Assembly (NCBI GenBank): GCA_017450485.1
Contig: JAFSTN010000040.1
Location: 37,945 to 101,944, forward strand
Direction: 5' to 3'
Source of the DNA: Lachnospiraceae bacterium
GTDB lineage: Bacteria; Bacillota; Clostridia; Lachnospirales; Lachnospiraceae
Length of the DNA stretch: 64,000 bases
Shown here one piece after another: positions 54,482 to 63,008 of this stretch. The translations under genes were made by a program, and so were the position numbers. A model generated the notes under the pieces. The model worked only from the letters and a program-made list of their open reading frames with translations, was not told the DNA's origin and ran no database searches. Each line of letters begins with the position of its first letter. The first letter of the stretch is position 1.

Positions 54482-54531
54482 CGTGCATATTTCCGTATGG
54501 TGCCTGATAAGCTTCACGGGTTAGATGCACG
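54482..54531 (+). promoter_or_regulatory. Possible structured leader of rpsB
   Basis: CGTGCAT at 54482-54488 is complementary to ATGCACG at 54525-54531, and CCGT (54493-54496) to ACGG (54516-54519) inside. This could fold as a small stem-loop just before the GGAGG site of rpsB. Autoregulation by S2 through such leaders is known in other bacteria, but this one is not matched to a named family. Confidence 0.4.
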
Positions 54532-54558
54532 GAAGTTCAACCAAATGGAGGTTTTGAA

Positions 54559-55338
54559 ATGAGCGTAGTATCAATGAAACAGTTACTGGAAGCAGGTGTT
54601 CACTTCGGACACCAGACCCGCAGATGGAACCCTAAGATGGCTCCCTACATCTTTACCGAGCGTAACGGGATCCATATCATCGACCTGCAGAAGTCAGTAG
54701 GCAAGGTTGATGAGGCTTACAATGCGGTATTCGATATCGCTTCCCAGGGCGGTACCATCCTTTTCGTAGGTACCAAGAAGCAGGCTCAGGATGCGGTTAA
54801 GACCGAGGCTGAGCGTTGCGGTATGTTCTATGTAAATGAGAGATGGCTCGGTGGTATGCTGACCAACTTCCGTACCATTCGTTCACGTGTAGACAGACTC
54901 AAAGCTATCGAGAGAATGTCTGAAGACGGTACATTTGATGTACTTCCCAAGAAGGAAGTAGTACAGCTGCGTAAGGAGTGGGAGAAGCTTGAGAAGAACC
55001 TCGGCGGTATCAAGAAAATGACCCGCATTCCCGACGCTATCTTCGTAGTGGATCCCAAGAAAGAGCACATCTGCGTACAGGAAGCTCATTCACTCGGCAT
55101 CACACTGATCGGTATCGGTGATACCAACTGCGATCCCGAAGAGCTTGATTACGTGATCCCCGGCAATGACGATGCTATCCGTGCCGTTAAGCTTCTTACA
55201 TCCAAGATGGCAGATGCAGTCATCGAAGCAAACCAGGGTGAAGAGATGGTTACGGCAGATGAGATGGCAGGAGATGCAGAAGAGGCAGAAGCAGCAGAAG
55301 CAGCAGATATCGAAGAGGTAGCTGCTGAAGAAGAATAA
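54559..55338 (+). CDS. rpsB: 30S ribosomal protein S2
   Basis: A 259-residue S2 with the signatures [21 protein letters not shown] near the N-terminus and [17 protein letters not shown] further on. The acidic Glu/Ala C-terminal tail of about 25 residues is common in Clostridia. It is paired with tsf as in most bacteria. An ATGGAGG site lies 9 bases ahead of the ATG. Confidence 0.97.
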   Translation: MSVVSMKQLLEAGVHFGHQTRRWNPKMAPYIFTERNGIHIIDLQKSVGKVDEAYNAVFDIASQGGTILFVGTKKQAQDAVKTEAERCGMFYVNERWLGGMLTNFRTIRSRVDRLKAIERMSEDGTFDVLPKKEVVQLRKEWEKLEKNLGGIKKMTRIPDAIFVVDPKKEHICVQEAHSLGITLIGIGDTNCDPEELDYVIPGNDDAIRAVKLLTSKMADAVIEANQGEEMVTADEMAGDAEEAEAAEAADIEEVAAEEE

Positions 55339-55361
55339 GATAGATTGAGGAGGATATAGAT

Positions 55362-56282
55362 ATGGCTGAGATTACAGCATCCATGGTCAAGGAACTGCGC
55401 GAGACTACAGGCGCAGGTATGATGGACTGCAAAAAGGCACTTGCCGAGACAGACGGCAATATGGAAGAAGCTATCGAGGTGCTCAGAAAGAGCGGCGCTG
55501 CCAAGGCTGAGAAGAAGGCCGGCAGGATCGCAGCAGAGGGTATCTGCCGAGTAGCTATAGATAATGATAAGACAGCTGCAGTTGTTGAGGTTAACTCCGA
55601 GACAGACTTCGTAGCAAAGAATGAAGTATTCCAGAGCTTCGTAGAGGGTGTTGCAAAGCAGGCGCTCGCTTCCGGAGCAAATGATGTCGAAGCTCTCCTT
55701 GAGGAGAAGTGGAACGAGGATGCTTCCAAGACCGTTAAGGATGTTCTGGTTGAGAAGACCGCTACTATCGGCGAGAAGCTTTCTGTCAGAAGATTCGAGA
55801 AGGCATCCGGTGACTGCGTAGTCTCTTATCTGCACGGTGGCGGACGTATCGGCGTGGTTGTAGCTGCTGACGGCGCAGGTAATGATGCATCCGTTAAGGA
55901 AGCTCTTACCAACGTAGCAATGCAGATCGCAGCCATGAGCCCCAAGTTCATCGCCGACAGCGACGTTGACCAGTCCTATATCGATCATGAGACCGAGATC
56001 CTCAAGGCTCAGATGGATGCAGATCCCAAGGAAGCCGCAAAGCCCGAGCAGGTCAAGGCCGGTATCATCAAGGGCCGTGTAAATAAGCTGCTCAAGGATG
56101 TCGTACTCCTTGATCAGGTATATGTCAGAGCAGAGGATGGCAAGCAGTCGGTAGCACAGTACCTTGCATCCGTTAATAAGGACCTCAAGCTTACCAAGTT
56201 CATCCGTTTCGAGGTAGGTGAGGGCATGGAGAAGAAGAACGAAGATTTTGCGGCTGAAGTTGCAGCTCAGATGAACGCCTGA
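55362..56282 (+). CDS. tsf: Translation elongation factor Ts
   Basis: A 306-residue EF-Ts, the nucleotide exchange factor of EF-Tu. The N-terminal UBA-like domain has KELRETTGAGMMDCKKAL, and the core has VVEVNSETDFVAKNE. The last third shows QVYVRAEDGKQSVAQYL and ends normally. The gene follows rpsB by 23 bases with a GAGGAGG site and is closed by an intrinsic terminator. Confidence 0.97.
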   Translation: MAEITASMVKELRETTGAGMMDCKKALAETDGNMEEAIEVLRKSGAAKAEKKAGRIAAEGICRVAIDNDKTAAVVEVNSETDFVAKNEVFQSFVEGVAKQALASGANDVEALLEEKWNEDASKTVKDVLVEKTATIGEKLSVRRFEKASGDCVVSYLHGGGRIGVVVAADGAGNDASVKEALTNVAMQIAAMSPKFIADSDVDQSYIDHETEILKAQMDADPKEAAKPEQVKAGIIKGRVNKLLKDVVLLDQVYVRAEDGKQSVAQYLASVNKDLKLTKFIRFEVGEGMEKKNEDFAAEVAAQMNA

Positions 56283-56308
56283 TTCTTCCGAATCGATGTA
56301 AATATGAG

Positions 56309-56338
56309 GCACCCGGGTTATATATCCGGGTGCTTTTT
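56309..56338 (+). terminator. Intrinsic terminator of rpsB-tsf
   Basis: GCACCCGG at 56309-56316 pairs perfectly with CCGGGTGC at 56326-56333, followed by five T. Confidence 0.9.
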
Positions 56339-56360
56339 ATACTCTCGCACGGGGTTTATA

Positions 56361-56369
56361 TGCTATACT
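56361..56369 (+). promoter_or_regulatory. Extended -10 promoter of the sulfhydrylase gene
   Basis: TGCTATACT at 56361-56369 contains a TG extension and a TATACT box. The -35 region is weak. Transcription would start near 56376, about 30 bases before the ATG. No S-box or T-box leader is present. Confidence 0.55.
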
Positions 56370-56406
56370 TATTTAGATATTATTCTACCCAAAGGAGAGG
56401 CTTACG

Positions 56407-57690
56407 ATGAGTGATTACAGGATCAATACCAAATGTGTACAGGGCGGTTATACACCGGGCAACGGAGAACCCAGACAGATACCTATCATACAGTCCACGA
56501 CATTTAAGTATGATACGAGTGAGGATATGGGTAAGCTATTTGATCTGGAGGCGAGCGGATACTTTTATACCAGGCTTCAGAATCCCACGAATGATCTCGT
56601 GGCAGCGAAGATCGCCGAGCTTGAGGGCGGTACCGCGGCCATGCTCACCAGTTCCGGTCAGGCGGCGAACTTCTTTGCACTCTTTAATATATGCGAATGC
56701 GGATCGCATATCGTGGCTTCGTCATCCATATACGGAGGAACCTTCAACCTGATTGCTGTAACTATGGCTAAAATGGGCATAGATGTGACATTTGTCACAC
56801 CGGATGCAAGCGAGGAAGAGCTGAACGCGGCTTTCCGTGATAATACCCGGGCCATGTTCGGAGAGACTATCGCCAATCCTGCGCTTACGGTGCTTGATAT
56901 TGAGAAGTTCGCCCGTGTGGCTCATGCCCATGGAGTACCGCTCATTGTAGATAATACATTCCCGACTCCCGTCAACTGCCGTCCCATAGAGTGGGGAGCC
57001 GATATCGTTACCCACTCCACCACCAAGTATATGGATGGTCACGGTGCTGCGGTTGGCGGCGCCATAGTTGATTCCGGTAAGTTCGACTGGATGGCACATG
57101 CCGATAAGTTCCCCGGTCTGTGTACTCCCGATGACTCATACCATGGGATCACCTATGCCGAGAAGTTTGGGATTGGCGGAGCTTTCATAACCAAGTGTAC
57201 GGCACAGCTGATGCGTGATTTCGGCTGCATACAGTCGCCGCAGAATGCTTTTCTGTTAAATCTCGGACTGGAATCTCTGCATGTGCGTATGCCCAGACAC
57301 GTGGAGAACGGACAGGCGGTAGCCGAGTTCCTGGAGGCACAGCCTCAGGTCACTCACGTAAGCTACCCCGGTCTCAAATCAGATAAATACTATGAAACGG
57401 CAAAGAAGTATATGCCTAACGGCGGTTGCGGAGTGGTGAGCTTCGAGCTGGCCGGTGGCAGGGCCGCAGCGGAGAAGTTCATGAAGAATCTGAAGCTGGC
57501 TGCGATCGAGACGCATGTCGCCGATGCGCGTACATGCTGTCTGAACCCCGCTACCAGCACACACCGTCAGATGACTGATGAGCAGCTCGCCGAAGCAGGC
57601 ATTCCCGCCGGACTTGTTCGTATGTCCTGCGGACTTGAGGACAAGCAAGACCTGATAGATGATCTGTCCCAGGCCCTGGCTTCGGTTTGA
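56407..57690 (+). CDS. metY: O-acetylhomoserine sulfhydrylase (aminocarboxypropyltransferase)
   Basis: A 427-residue PLP enzyme of the Cys/Met metabolism family that makes homocysteine from O-acetylhomoserine and sulfide. Family stretches are GEPRQIPIIQSTTFKYD, FYTRLQNPTNDLVAAKIAELEGG and GSHIVASSSIYGGT. The PLP lysine is Lys207 in HSTTKYMDGHG, and the end shows RMSCGLEDKQDLIDDL. An AAAGGAGAGG site precedes the ATG. MetB/MetZ-type activities cannot be excluded, but the length over 420 residues and sequence style favour MetY. Confidence 0.9.
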   Translation: MSDYRINTKCVQGGYTPGNGEPRQIPIIQSTTFKYDTSEDMGKLFDLEASGYFYTRLQNPTNDLVAAKIAELEGGTAAMLTSSGQAANFFALFNICECGSHIVASSSIYGGTFNLIAVTMAKMGIDVTFVTPDASEEELNAAFRDNTRAMFGETIANPALTVLDIEKFARVAHAHGVPLIVDNTFPTPVNCRPIEWGADIVTHSTTKYMDGHGAAVGGAIVDSGKFDWMAHADKFPGLCTPDDSYHGITYAEKFGIGGAFITKCTAQLMRDFGCIQSPQNAFLLNLGLESLHVRMPRHVENGQAVAEFLEAQPQVTHVSYPGLKSDKYYETAKKYMPNGGCGVVSFELAGGRAAAEKFMKNLKLAAIETHVADARTCCLNPATSTHRQMTDEQLAEAGIPAGLVRMSCGLEDKQDLIDDLSQALASV

Positions 57691-57694
57691 TATT

Positions 57695-58741
57695 ATGAAG
57701 AAAGCATTCAAAGCTGCAGGGATCATTCTCGGAGCGATCATACTGATCCCTGTATTATTCGTTGCATATCTGAGGATCACGATGTATTCGCCCGAAGCCG
57801 AGGAGAAGCTTGAGGTCCATCCCGGGAGCGCCACCGTGAGTGAGGGAGACGAACTCAGTATCCTGACGTTTAATCTGGGTTATGCCGGCTACAATAAGAG
57901 CGAGGATTTCTTTATGGACGGAGGAAAGGGTGTACTCCCCGAGTCCTCGGATGCAGTCATGGAGAATCTGTCCGGCATAGCATCAGCGATCAACGAGCAG
58001 GATTGCGATATCGTGATGGCTCAGGAAGTTGATGTGGATTCACACAGGTCATATAACATCAACGAGGTGGCTTACCTCAGTTCATCCATCGGCATGCAGC
58101 CTGTTTTTGCATGCAATTATAAGGTCGCATTCGTACCTTATCCGATACCTCCTCTGGGTAAAACCTACAGCGGACTGGCTACTTATACACGCCTGAACGT
58201 ACGTGAGGCGGTGAGATATGCTCTGCCCGAAGCCGCACCGTGGTATATGTCGCCGGGGTATCTCAAGAGATGTCTGCTCGTGGAACGTATCCCGGTTGAG
58301 GATTCGGATAAGGAGCTTGTCCTGATCAATCATCATCTGGAGGCATATACCGATGAAGAGAAAAGGGATGGGCAGTTTAAGGTGCTCAATAACCTGATCG
58401 AGGAGGAGTATGCCAGGGGCAATTACGTGATCGTCGGAGGTGATTTCAATCAGGAATTCGAGATGAACAACAATCCTCCGATACTCTCGGAGACAGGATG
58501 GCTTCCCGGTGAGATCAAAGCTTCGGATATCCCCGAAGGTTTCTATGCGGCAGTAGCCGATAATGCACCTTCGTGCCGTTCACTTGAAGCACCCTTTGAA
58601 AGCAATGAGACATCTCAGGTGTATATCATAGACGGATTCATATTATCCGATAATGTGGAAGTGAAGTCGGTCGAAGTGTGTGATTACGGGTTCGCGAGTT
58701 CCGATCATAACCCTGTCCGTCTGGAGGTCAGACTCAGATGA
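57695..58741 (+). CDS. Endonuclease/exonuclease/phosphatase family protein with N-terminal membrane anchor
   Basis: A 348-residue protein. A hydrophobic helix (about residues 7-27) anchors it, so the catalytic domain is probably outside the membrane. The fold's motifs are visible: LTFNLGYAG, AQEVD, LINHHLEAY, VGGDFNQEF and the catalytic SSDHNPVRLEV at the end. Possible substrates include nucleic acids, phosphodiesters or phospholipids, and cannot be chosen. The ATG at 57695 is 4 bases after metY; the open frame begins earlier, inside metY, and is not used. Confidence 0.85.
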   Translation: MKKAFKAAGIILGAIILIPVLFVAYLRITMYSPEAEEKLEVHPGSATVSEGDELSILTFNLGYAGYNKSEDFFMDGGKGVLPESSDAVMENLSGIASAINEQDCDIVMAQEVDVDSHRSYNINEVAYLSSSIGMQPVFACNYKVAFVPYPIPPLGKTYSGLATYTRLNVREAVRYALPEAAPWYMSPGYLKRCLLVERIPVEDSDKELVLINHHLEAYTDEEKRDGQFKVLNNLIEEEYARGNYVIVGGDFNQEFEMNNNPPILSETGWLPGEIKASDIPEGFYAAVADNAPSCRSLEAPFESNETSQVYIIDGFILSDNVEVKSVEVCDYGFASSDHNPVRLEVRLR

Positions 58742-58792
58742 AAACCAGCAAAGCTAAGTTCTATGTGCGGGAGTAGATTAGCGGAGGAATGT

Positions 58793-61700
58793 ATGGGGAT
58801 CAAATCGTCAAGTTATGAGTTGGAATTTGTAAACGGCGGTGTGGAAGTCAGGAAAAGCGGTGAAACGCTGTACTTCAACCGCCGTCCTTTGTATGCATAT
58901 GTCAAGACAGCTATGGCGGTGACGGAATTCTATGACATGCCGTACGCGGACTGTGAAACATTGGATGACGGGAAGGTGAAGGCCGGCGGCATCATGGAGA
59001 CACCCGGCGGATCAAGGCTTGAATTTGAGGACATATATGAGGTACAGCAGGACGGCTTTCTCATCTCGCGTACATTGAAGGTGCTTAACAAAGGCGCCGA
59101 CGACCTGGGCTTTGCATCCAAGATATCACTGGTGCTGGCTGATGCGGATACCGTCAGGGATTATCACTGCTTCGCGCCTTCTACCTGGTACAGGGATAAC
59201 GAATACGCCCGTCCGAACGTGATAGGAGTAGATGCGGAATGTGAGTATCACTGGAGAAAGGAGACCGGGCTTACGTTGCCTCTTTTTGCCGCTCAGAGCA
59301 AAAGAAACGGTGAAACGGTCATGTTCTCCCGTAATAAGGCTGATGTCACTCTCCCCGGAACGAGAGAATATCATTTCACTCAGGCCATAGACAGGGATTA
59401 TACCGTGGGCGCTATCGGACTCTCCAGACCCGAGGCGCGCACTCTTAACTATCTGTATTACGGATTCCCGGTGCGCAAGGATACCGAAGCAGTGGCTGAA
59501 GGCCTGACCATCGATTACGTATATCCCGGATCCGACGGACAGGTGGGCGACAGGCAGCAGTTATATGATGTCGATTACATGATGAGGACCAAGTCCTTCA
59601 ACAGGGTGCTTCATCCCATGGAGATCGGATTCACGGATCACTATGAGGTACGGCTGGATCTCGGATGTTTCGATGATTATTACCGGATGATGCGCTGGGC
59701 ATGGCGTTCGGTATATGACAGGCTGCGGGATGATCTGTTCGAGGTCGATCAGGAATTGCAGTATCACAATAATATCAACGCGCTGAAAGCACTGGCCAGA
59801 GATTACGGAGACGGTGTGTGGGGCGTGCCTTTTTCCGCTTTTCTCCCGGGCATGGATGTGGACAGCATCTCGCTCCAGTTCGGATTCGTCGGACAGCAGC
59901 CCGGTATCGGCTACCAGCTGATGGTATACGGCTACCGTGAGGATGACCGGGAGGCACTCGATAAAGGACGGAATATAGTCAGCTTCTGGGCGAAGAATGG
60001 CTTGAATGAAAACGGATCGCCCAACGGGTGTTACAGCCCCATCAACCGGGCTTTCGAACCCTACCCGATATGGCTGCGCATGTCAGCCGACGGTCTGGAG
60101 AATATTCTGGATGCTTATGTTCTGACAGCCGGTCACGGAGAGGAGCATGCCGACTGGCTTGAGTTCTGCGAGAGGGCAGCAGGCTTTTTCCTGGGAGTCC
60201 AGAATGATGACGGCTCCTTCTATCGTGCGTATGAGCCGGACGGAAAGATGAGAATGGATTCGAAGGCCAACACGATCAGCATAGTCAGATTCTTCGTCAA
60301 TCTATATCAGGTGACCGGCAAGGCGGAGTACAGGGATTGTGCCCTGAGAGCCGGCAAGTGGTCATATGACAACGTCTATAAGCATATGGAGTACAGAGGC
60401 TCCACCTGTGACAACACCGATATCACAGATAATGAGTCGGGTATCTATGCAATGTTCGGTTTCCTCGCGCTCTACGATCTGACCGGAGAGGGTAAGTGGC
60501 TGGATGCTTTGCTCGGAGCCGCTGACTATACGGAGACGTGGACATATTCATGGAGCTTCCCGGTGTATTGCAATGTACCGCATTCTCCTCTGAAGGACCG
60601 ATCCATCAGCGGACTCAGTCCGGTTACCGTCGGCGGAGGCGGCGGTGATATGTATATGGCTGCATGCGCATTTCTCTACTACCGCATATACGTGATCACC
60701 GGCGATGAGCATTACAGGGATTACGCGGAGTTCATCCATAACAATTCCAGACAGGCGAATGATGTCTACGGTGAATATGGTTATGCCCTGCAGGGACTGT
60801 CCTGGGAGGGTACGTGGTTCGCCGATCAGGTCATAGAATCCCTGCATCACTGGCTGCCCTGGGTTACTTACGTAGAGGTTGATCCCACATCGCGGCTCCT
60901 GGATTCTTTCGGAGCCTATGACATAGCCGGTTGCGAGAAGCTTCGGACCGGTAAGAATGAGAAATGCGTCCGAAAGCCCGGGAAGTATGCGCAGCTGTGG
61001 CTCGGATATAGAGAAAAGAAGAATAACAGGGACTTAAGGCAGCTTAAAAAGGTGATCTTCCTCGGCGCAGACAGTTCCGATGCAGTGGCGAAGAATGCCG
61101 CGAAAGAGCTGACGAACGGCCTGCGGGAGATGCTGGACACAGAGCCGGAGATAGTCTTCGGCGCGGATCCCGCACCGAATGAGGTCACATGCGGCAGGGA
61201 TATTCTGGACAACGAGGAATATGCCGTTTCACTTACCGATGACTCCATAACCATCGAATCCAAAAGCAATACCGGGATCCTCTACGGTGTATTCGATATA
61301 CTGCGGACAGTAGCTGTGGGTAAAAGCGTGGTTGAGACATATAAAGACGGCAGGCGTGTCCGCCCTTCCAATCCGCTCAGGATGCTGAACCACTGGGACA
61401 ACATGGATGGAAGCATAGAGAGAGGGTATTCCGGAGAGTCATTTTTCTATGTGAATAATGAGATCGTCATCAACGAGCGTACACGGGATTATGCGAGACT
61501 CATAGCCTCAGTCGGCATAAACGCCGTAGTCATCAACAATGTCAATGTGAAGGATGCCGCCTCATACATGATCACCGACAGGTATTACGAGCGCCTGGAA
61601 AAGCTCGGCTCGATATTTGCCGGATACGGGATCAGATTATTCTTAAGCCTGAATTATGCATCGACCATAGAGATAGGCGGACTGGACAGTGCCGATCCTC

Positions 61701-62977
61701 TGGATGAGAAAGTGATCGAATGGTGGAAGGCTAAGATGGCCGAGGTTTTCGCAAAGATACCGTCACTGGGCGGATTCCTCGTAAAAGCTGACTCGGAAGG
61801 ACGTCCGGGGCCTTTTACATACGGCAGGACACAGGCAGACGGAGCAAACATGCTCGCGGACATAGTTAAAGACTATGGCGGGATCATCATATGGAGATGC
61901 TTCGTATATAACTGCAGGCAGGACTGGCGAGATTATAAGACCGACAGAGCCAGGTCGGCGTTTGATAATTTCATGCCCATGGACGGGGATTATCATGGAA
62001 ACGTAATCCTCCAGATCAAGAACGGTCCCATGGATTTCCAGATCAGGGAACCCGTATCGCCTCTGATCGGGGGACTTAAGAAGACCAATCAGATGCTTGA
62101 GGTTCAGATCGCCCAGGAATACACCGGACACCAGATCGATGTATGCTATCTGATCCCCGAGTTTAAGGAGATACTGGGATTCAGGACTTTCTGCAGCGAA
62201 GCAAAGGATACCGTGGCGGACATAATCAGCGGGGAGACTTACGGCAGCAGATATTCGGGAATAGCAGCAGTCACCAATACTGGAAACACCCCGAACTGGA
62301 CCGGCAACTATCTCGCGGGAGCAAATCTCTACGGATTCGGCAGGATCGCCTTTGATACGGAGCTGTCCGCAGAGCAGATCGCGGAAGAGTTCGTCAGGAT
62401 GACCATCTCGGATGATGATGAGGTTGTGGAGACAATAGTCGGGATTTTACTTCCCTCGAGGGAGATATACGAGAGATACACCAGCCCTCTCGGAATCGGG
62501 TGGATGGTTCAGCCTGCGACCCACTACGGGTGCAGCGTCGACGGATACGAGTATGACAGGTGGGGTACATATCACAGGGCCGATCACCTGGGTATCGGAG
62601 TGGACAGGACCGATAAAGGAACCGGCTATGCGCTTCTGTACAATGAACCCAATGCATCCGTATACAATTCACCGGATGACTGTCCGGATGAGCTGGTGCT
62701 GTTTTTCCATCATCTGCCCTATACGCATAAGCTTCACAGTGGCAAGACCGTGATACAGCACATTTACGATACTCATTTCGAGGGATACGAAGAAGCAAAG
62801 CAGCTGGCCGCAAAATGGGATTCACTCAAGGGAAAGATAGATGATGTTGTCTATGAGAATGTCCGTGAGCGTTTCGAACTCCAGATATTGAATGCACGTG
62901 AGTGGTGCGACCAGGTGAATTCCTATTTCTATCGCAAGAGCGGGATACCGGATGAGCACGGCAGACAGATATGGTAA
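58793..62977 (+). CDS. Fusion of an unidentified (alpha/alpha)-barrel-like region with a GH67 alpha-glucuronidase
   Basis: A 1394-residue soluble protein without signal peptide. Residues about 1-285 look beta-rich, and 290-715 look like an (alpha/alpha) barrel with aromatic and acidic loops. I cannot name the family of this half. From about 748 it is a complete GH67 enzyme: N domain 748-850, then RMLNHWDNMDGSIERGY at the catalytic barrel start. The catalytic residues are Glu1002 (VKADSEGRPGPF), Asp1081 (IKNGPMDF) and Glu1109 (QIAQEYTG). Their spacings, 79 and 28, equal those I recall for the Geobacillus enzyme. GH67 removes 4-O-methylglucuronate from the end of xylo-oligosaccharides. The ATG at 58793 follows GGAGGAA; an ATG at 58763 lacks a site. 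Confidence 0.87.
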   Translation: MGIKSSSYELEFVNGGVEVRKSGETLYFNRRPLYAYVKTAMAVTEFYDMPYADCETLDDGKVKAGGIMETPGGSRLEFEDIYEVQQDGFLISRTLKVLNKGADDLGFASKISLVLADADTVRDYHCFAPSTWYRDNEYARPNVIGVDAECEYHWRKETGLTLPLFAAQSKRNGETVMFSRNKADVTLPGTREYHFTQAIDRDYTVGAIGLSRPEARTLNYLYYGFPVRKDTEAVAEGLTIDYVYPGSDGQVGDRQQLYDVDYMMRTKSFNRVLHPMEIGFTDHYEVRLDLGCFDDYYRMMRWAWRSVYDRLRDDLFEVDQELQYHNNINALKALARDYGDGVWGVPFSAFLPGMDVDSISLQFGFVGQQPGIGYQLMVYGYREDDREALDKGRNIVSFWAKNGLNENGSPNGCYSPINRAFEPYPIWLRMSADGLENILDAYVLTAGHGEEHADWLEFCERAAGFFLGVQNDDGSFYRAYEPDGKMRMDSKANTISIVRFFVNLYQVTGKAEYRDCALRAGKWSYDNVYKHMEYRGSTCDNTDITDNESGIYAMFGFLALYDLTGEGKWLDALLGAADYTETWTYSWSFPVYCNVPHSPLKDRSISGLSPVTVGGGGGDMYMAACAFLYYRIYVITGDEHYRDYAEFIHNNSRQANDVYGEYGYALQGLSWEGTWFADQVIESLHHWLPWVTYVEVDPTSRLLDSFGAYDIAGCEKLRTGKNEKCVRKPGKYAQLWLGYREKKNNRDLRQLKKVIFLGADSSDAVAKNAAKELTNGLREMLDTEPEIVFGADPAPNEVTCGRDILDNEEYAVSLTDDSITIESKSNTGILYGVFDILRTVAVGKSVVETYKDGRRVRPSNPLRMLNHWDNMDGSIERGYSGESFFYVNNEIVINERTRDYARLIASVGINAVVINNVNVKDAASYMITDRYYERLEKLGSIFAGYGIRLFLSLNYASTIEIGGLDSADPLDEKVIEWWKAKMAEVFAKIPSLGGFLVKADSEGRPGPFTYGRTQADGANMLADIVKDYGGIIIWRCFVYNCRQDWRDYKTDRARSAFDNFMPMDGDYHGNVILQIKNGPMDFQIREPVSPLIGGLKKTNQMLEVQIAQEYTGHQIDVCYLIPEFKEILGFRTFCSEAKDTVADIISGETYGSRYSGIAAVTNTGNTPNWTGNYLAGANLYGFGRIAFDTELSAEQIAEEFVRMTISDDDEVVETIVGILLPSREIYERYTSPLGIGWMVQPATHYGCSVDGYEYDRWGTYHRADHLGIGVDRTDKGTGYALLYNEPNASVYNSPDDCPDELVLFFHHLPYTHKLHSGKTVIQHIYDTHFEGYEEAKQLAAKWDSLKGKIDDVVYENVRERFELQILNAREWCDQVNSYFYRKSGIPDEHGRQIW

Positions 62978-63008
62978 GTAAGTTCGCGGCGGTTTAAGGG
63001 ACAACAAT

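Noticed and set aside
55149-56312. Minus-strand open frame across rpsB and tsf (387 codons)
   Set aside because: It is antisense to two ribosomal-type genes. Its length comes from codon bias.
58763-58792. Upstream ATG giving a longer GH67 fusion protein
   Set aside because: No ribosome site precedes it, while GGAGGAA lies just before the ATG at 58793.
61000-61040. Possible artificial joining of two genes at the domain border of the GH67 fusion
   Set aside because: No stop, start or ribosome site and no repeated bases are seen at the junction, and the helical linker reads normally in frame.
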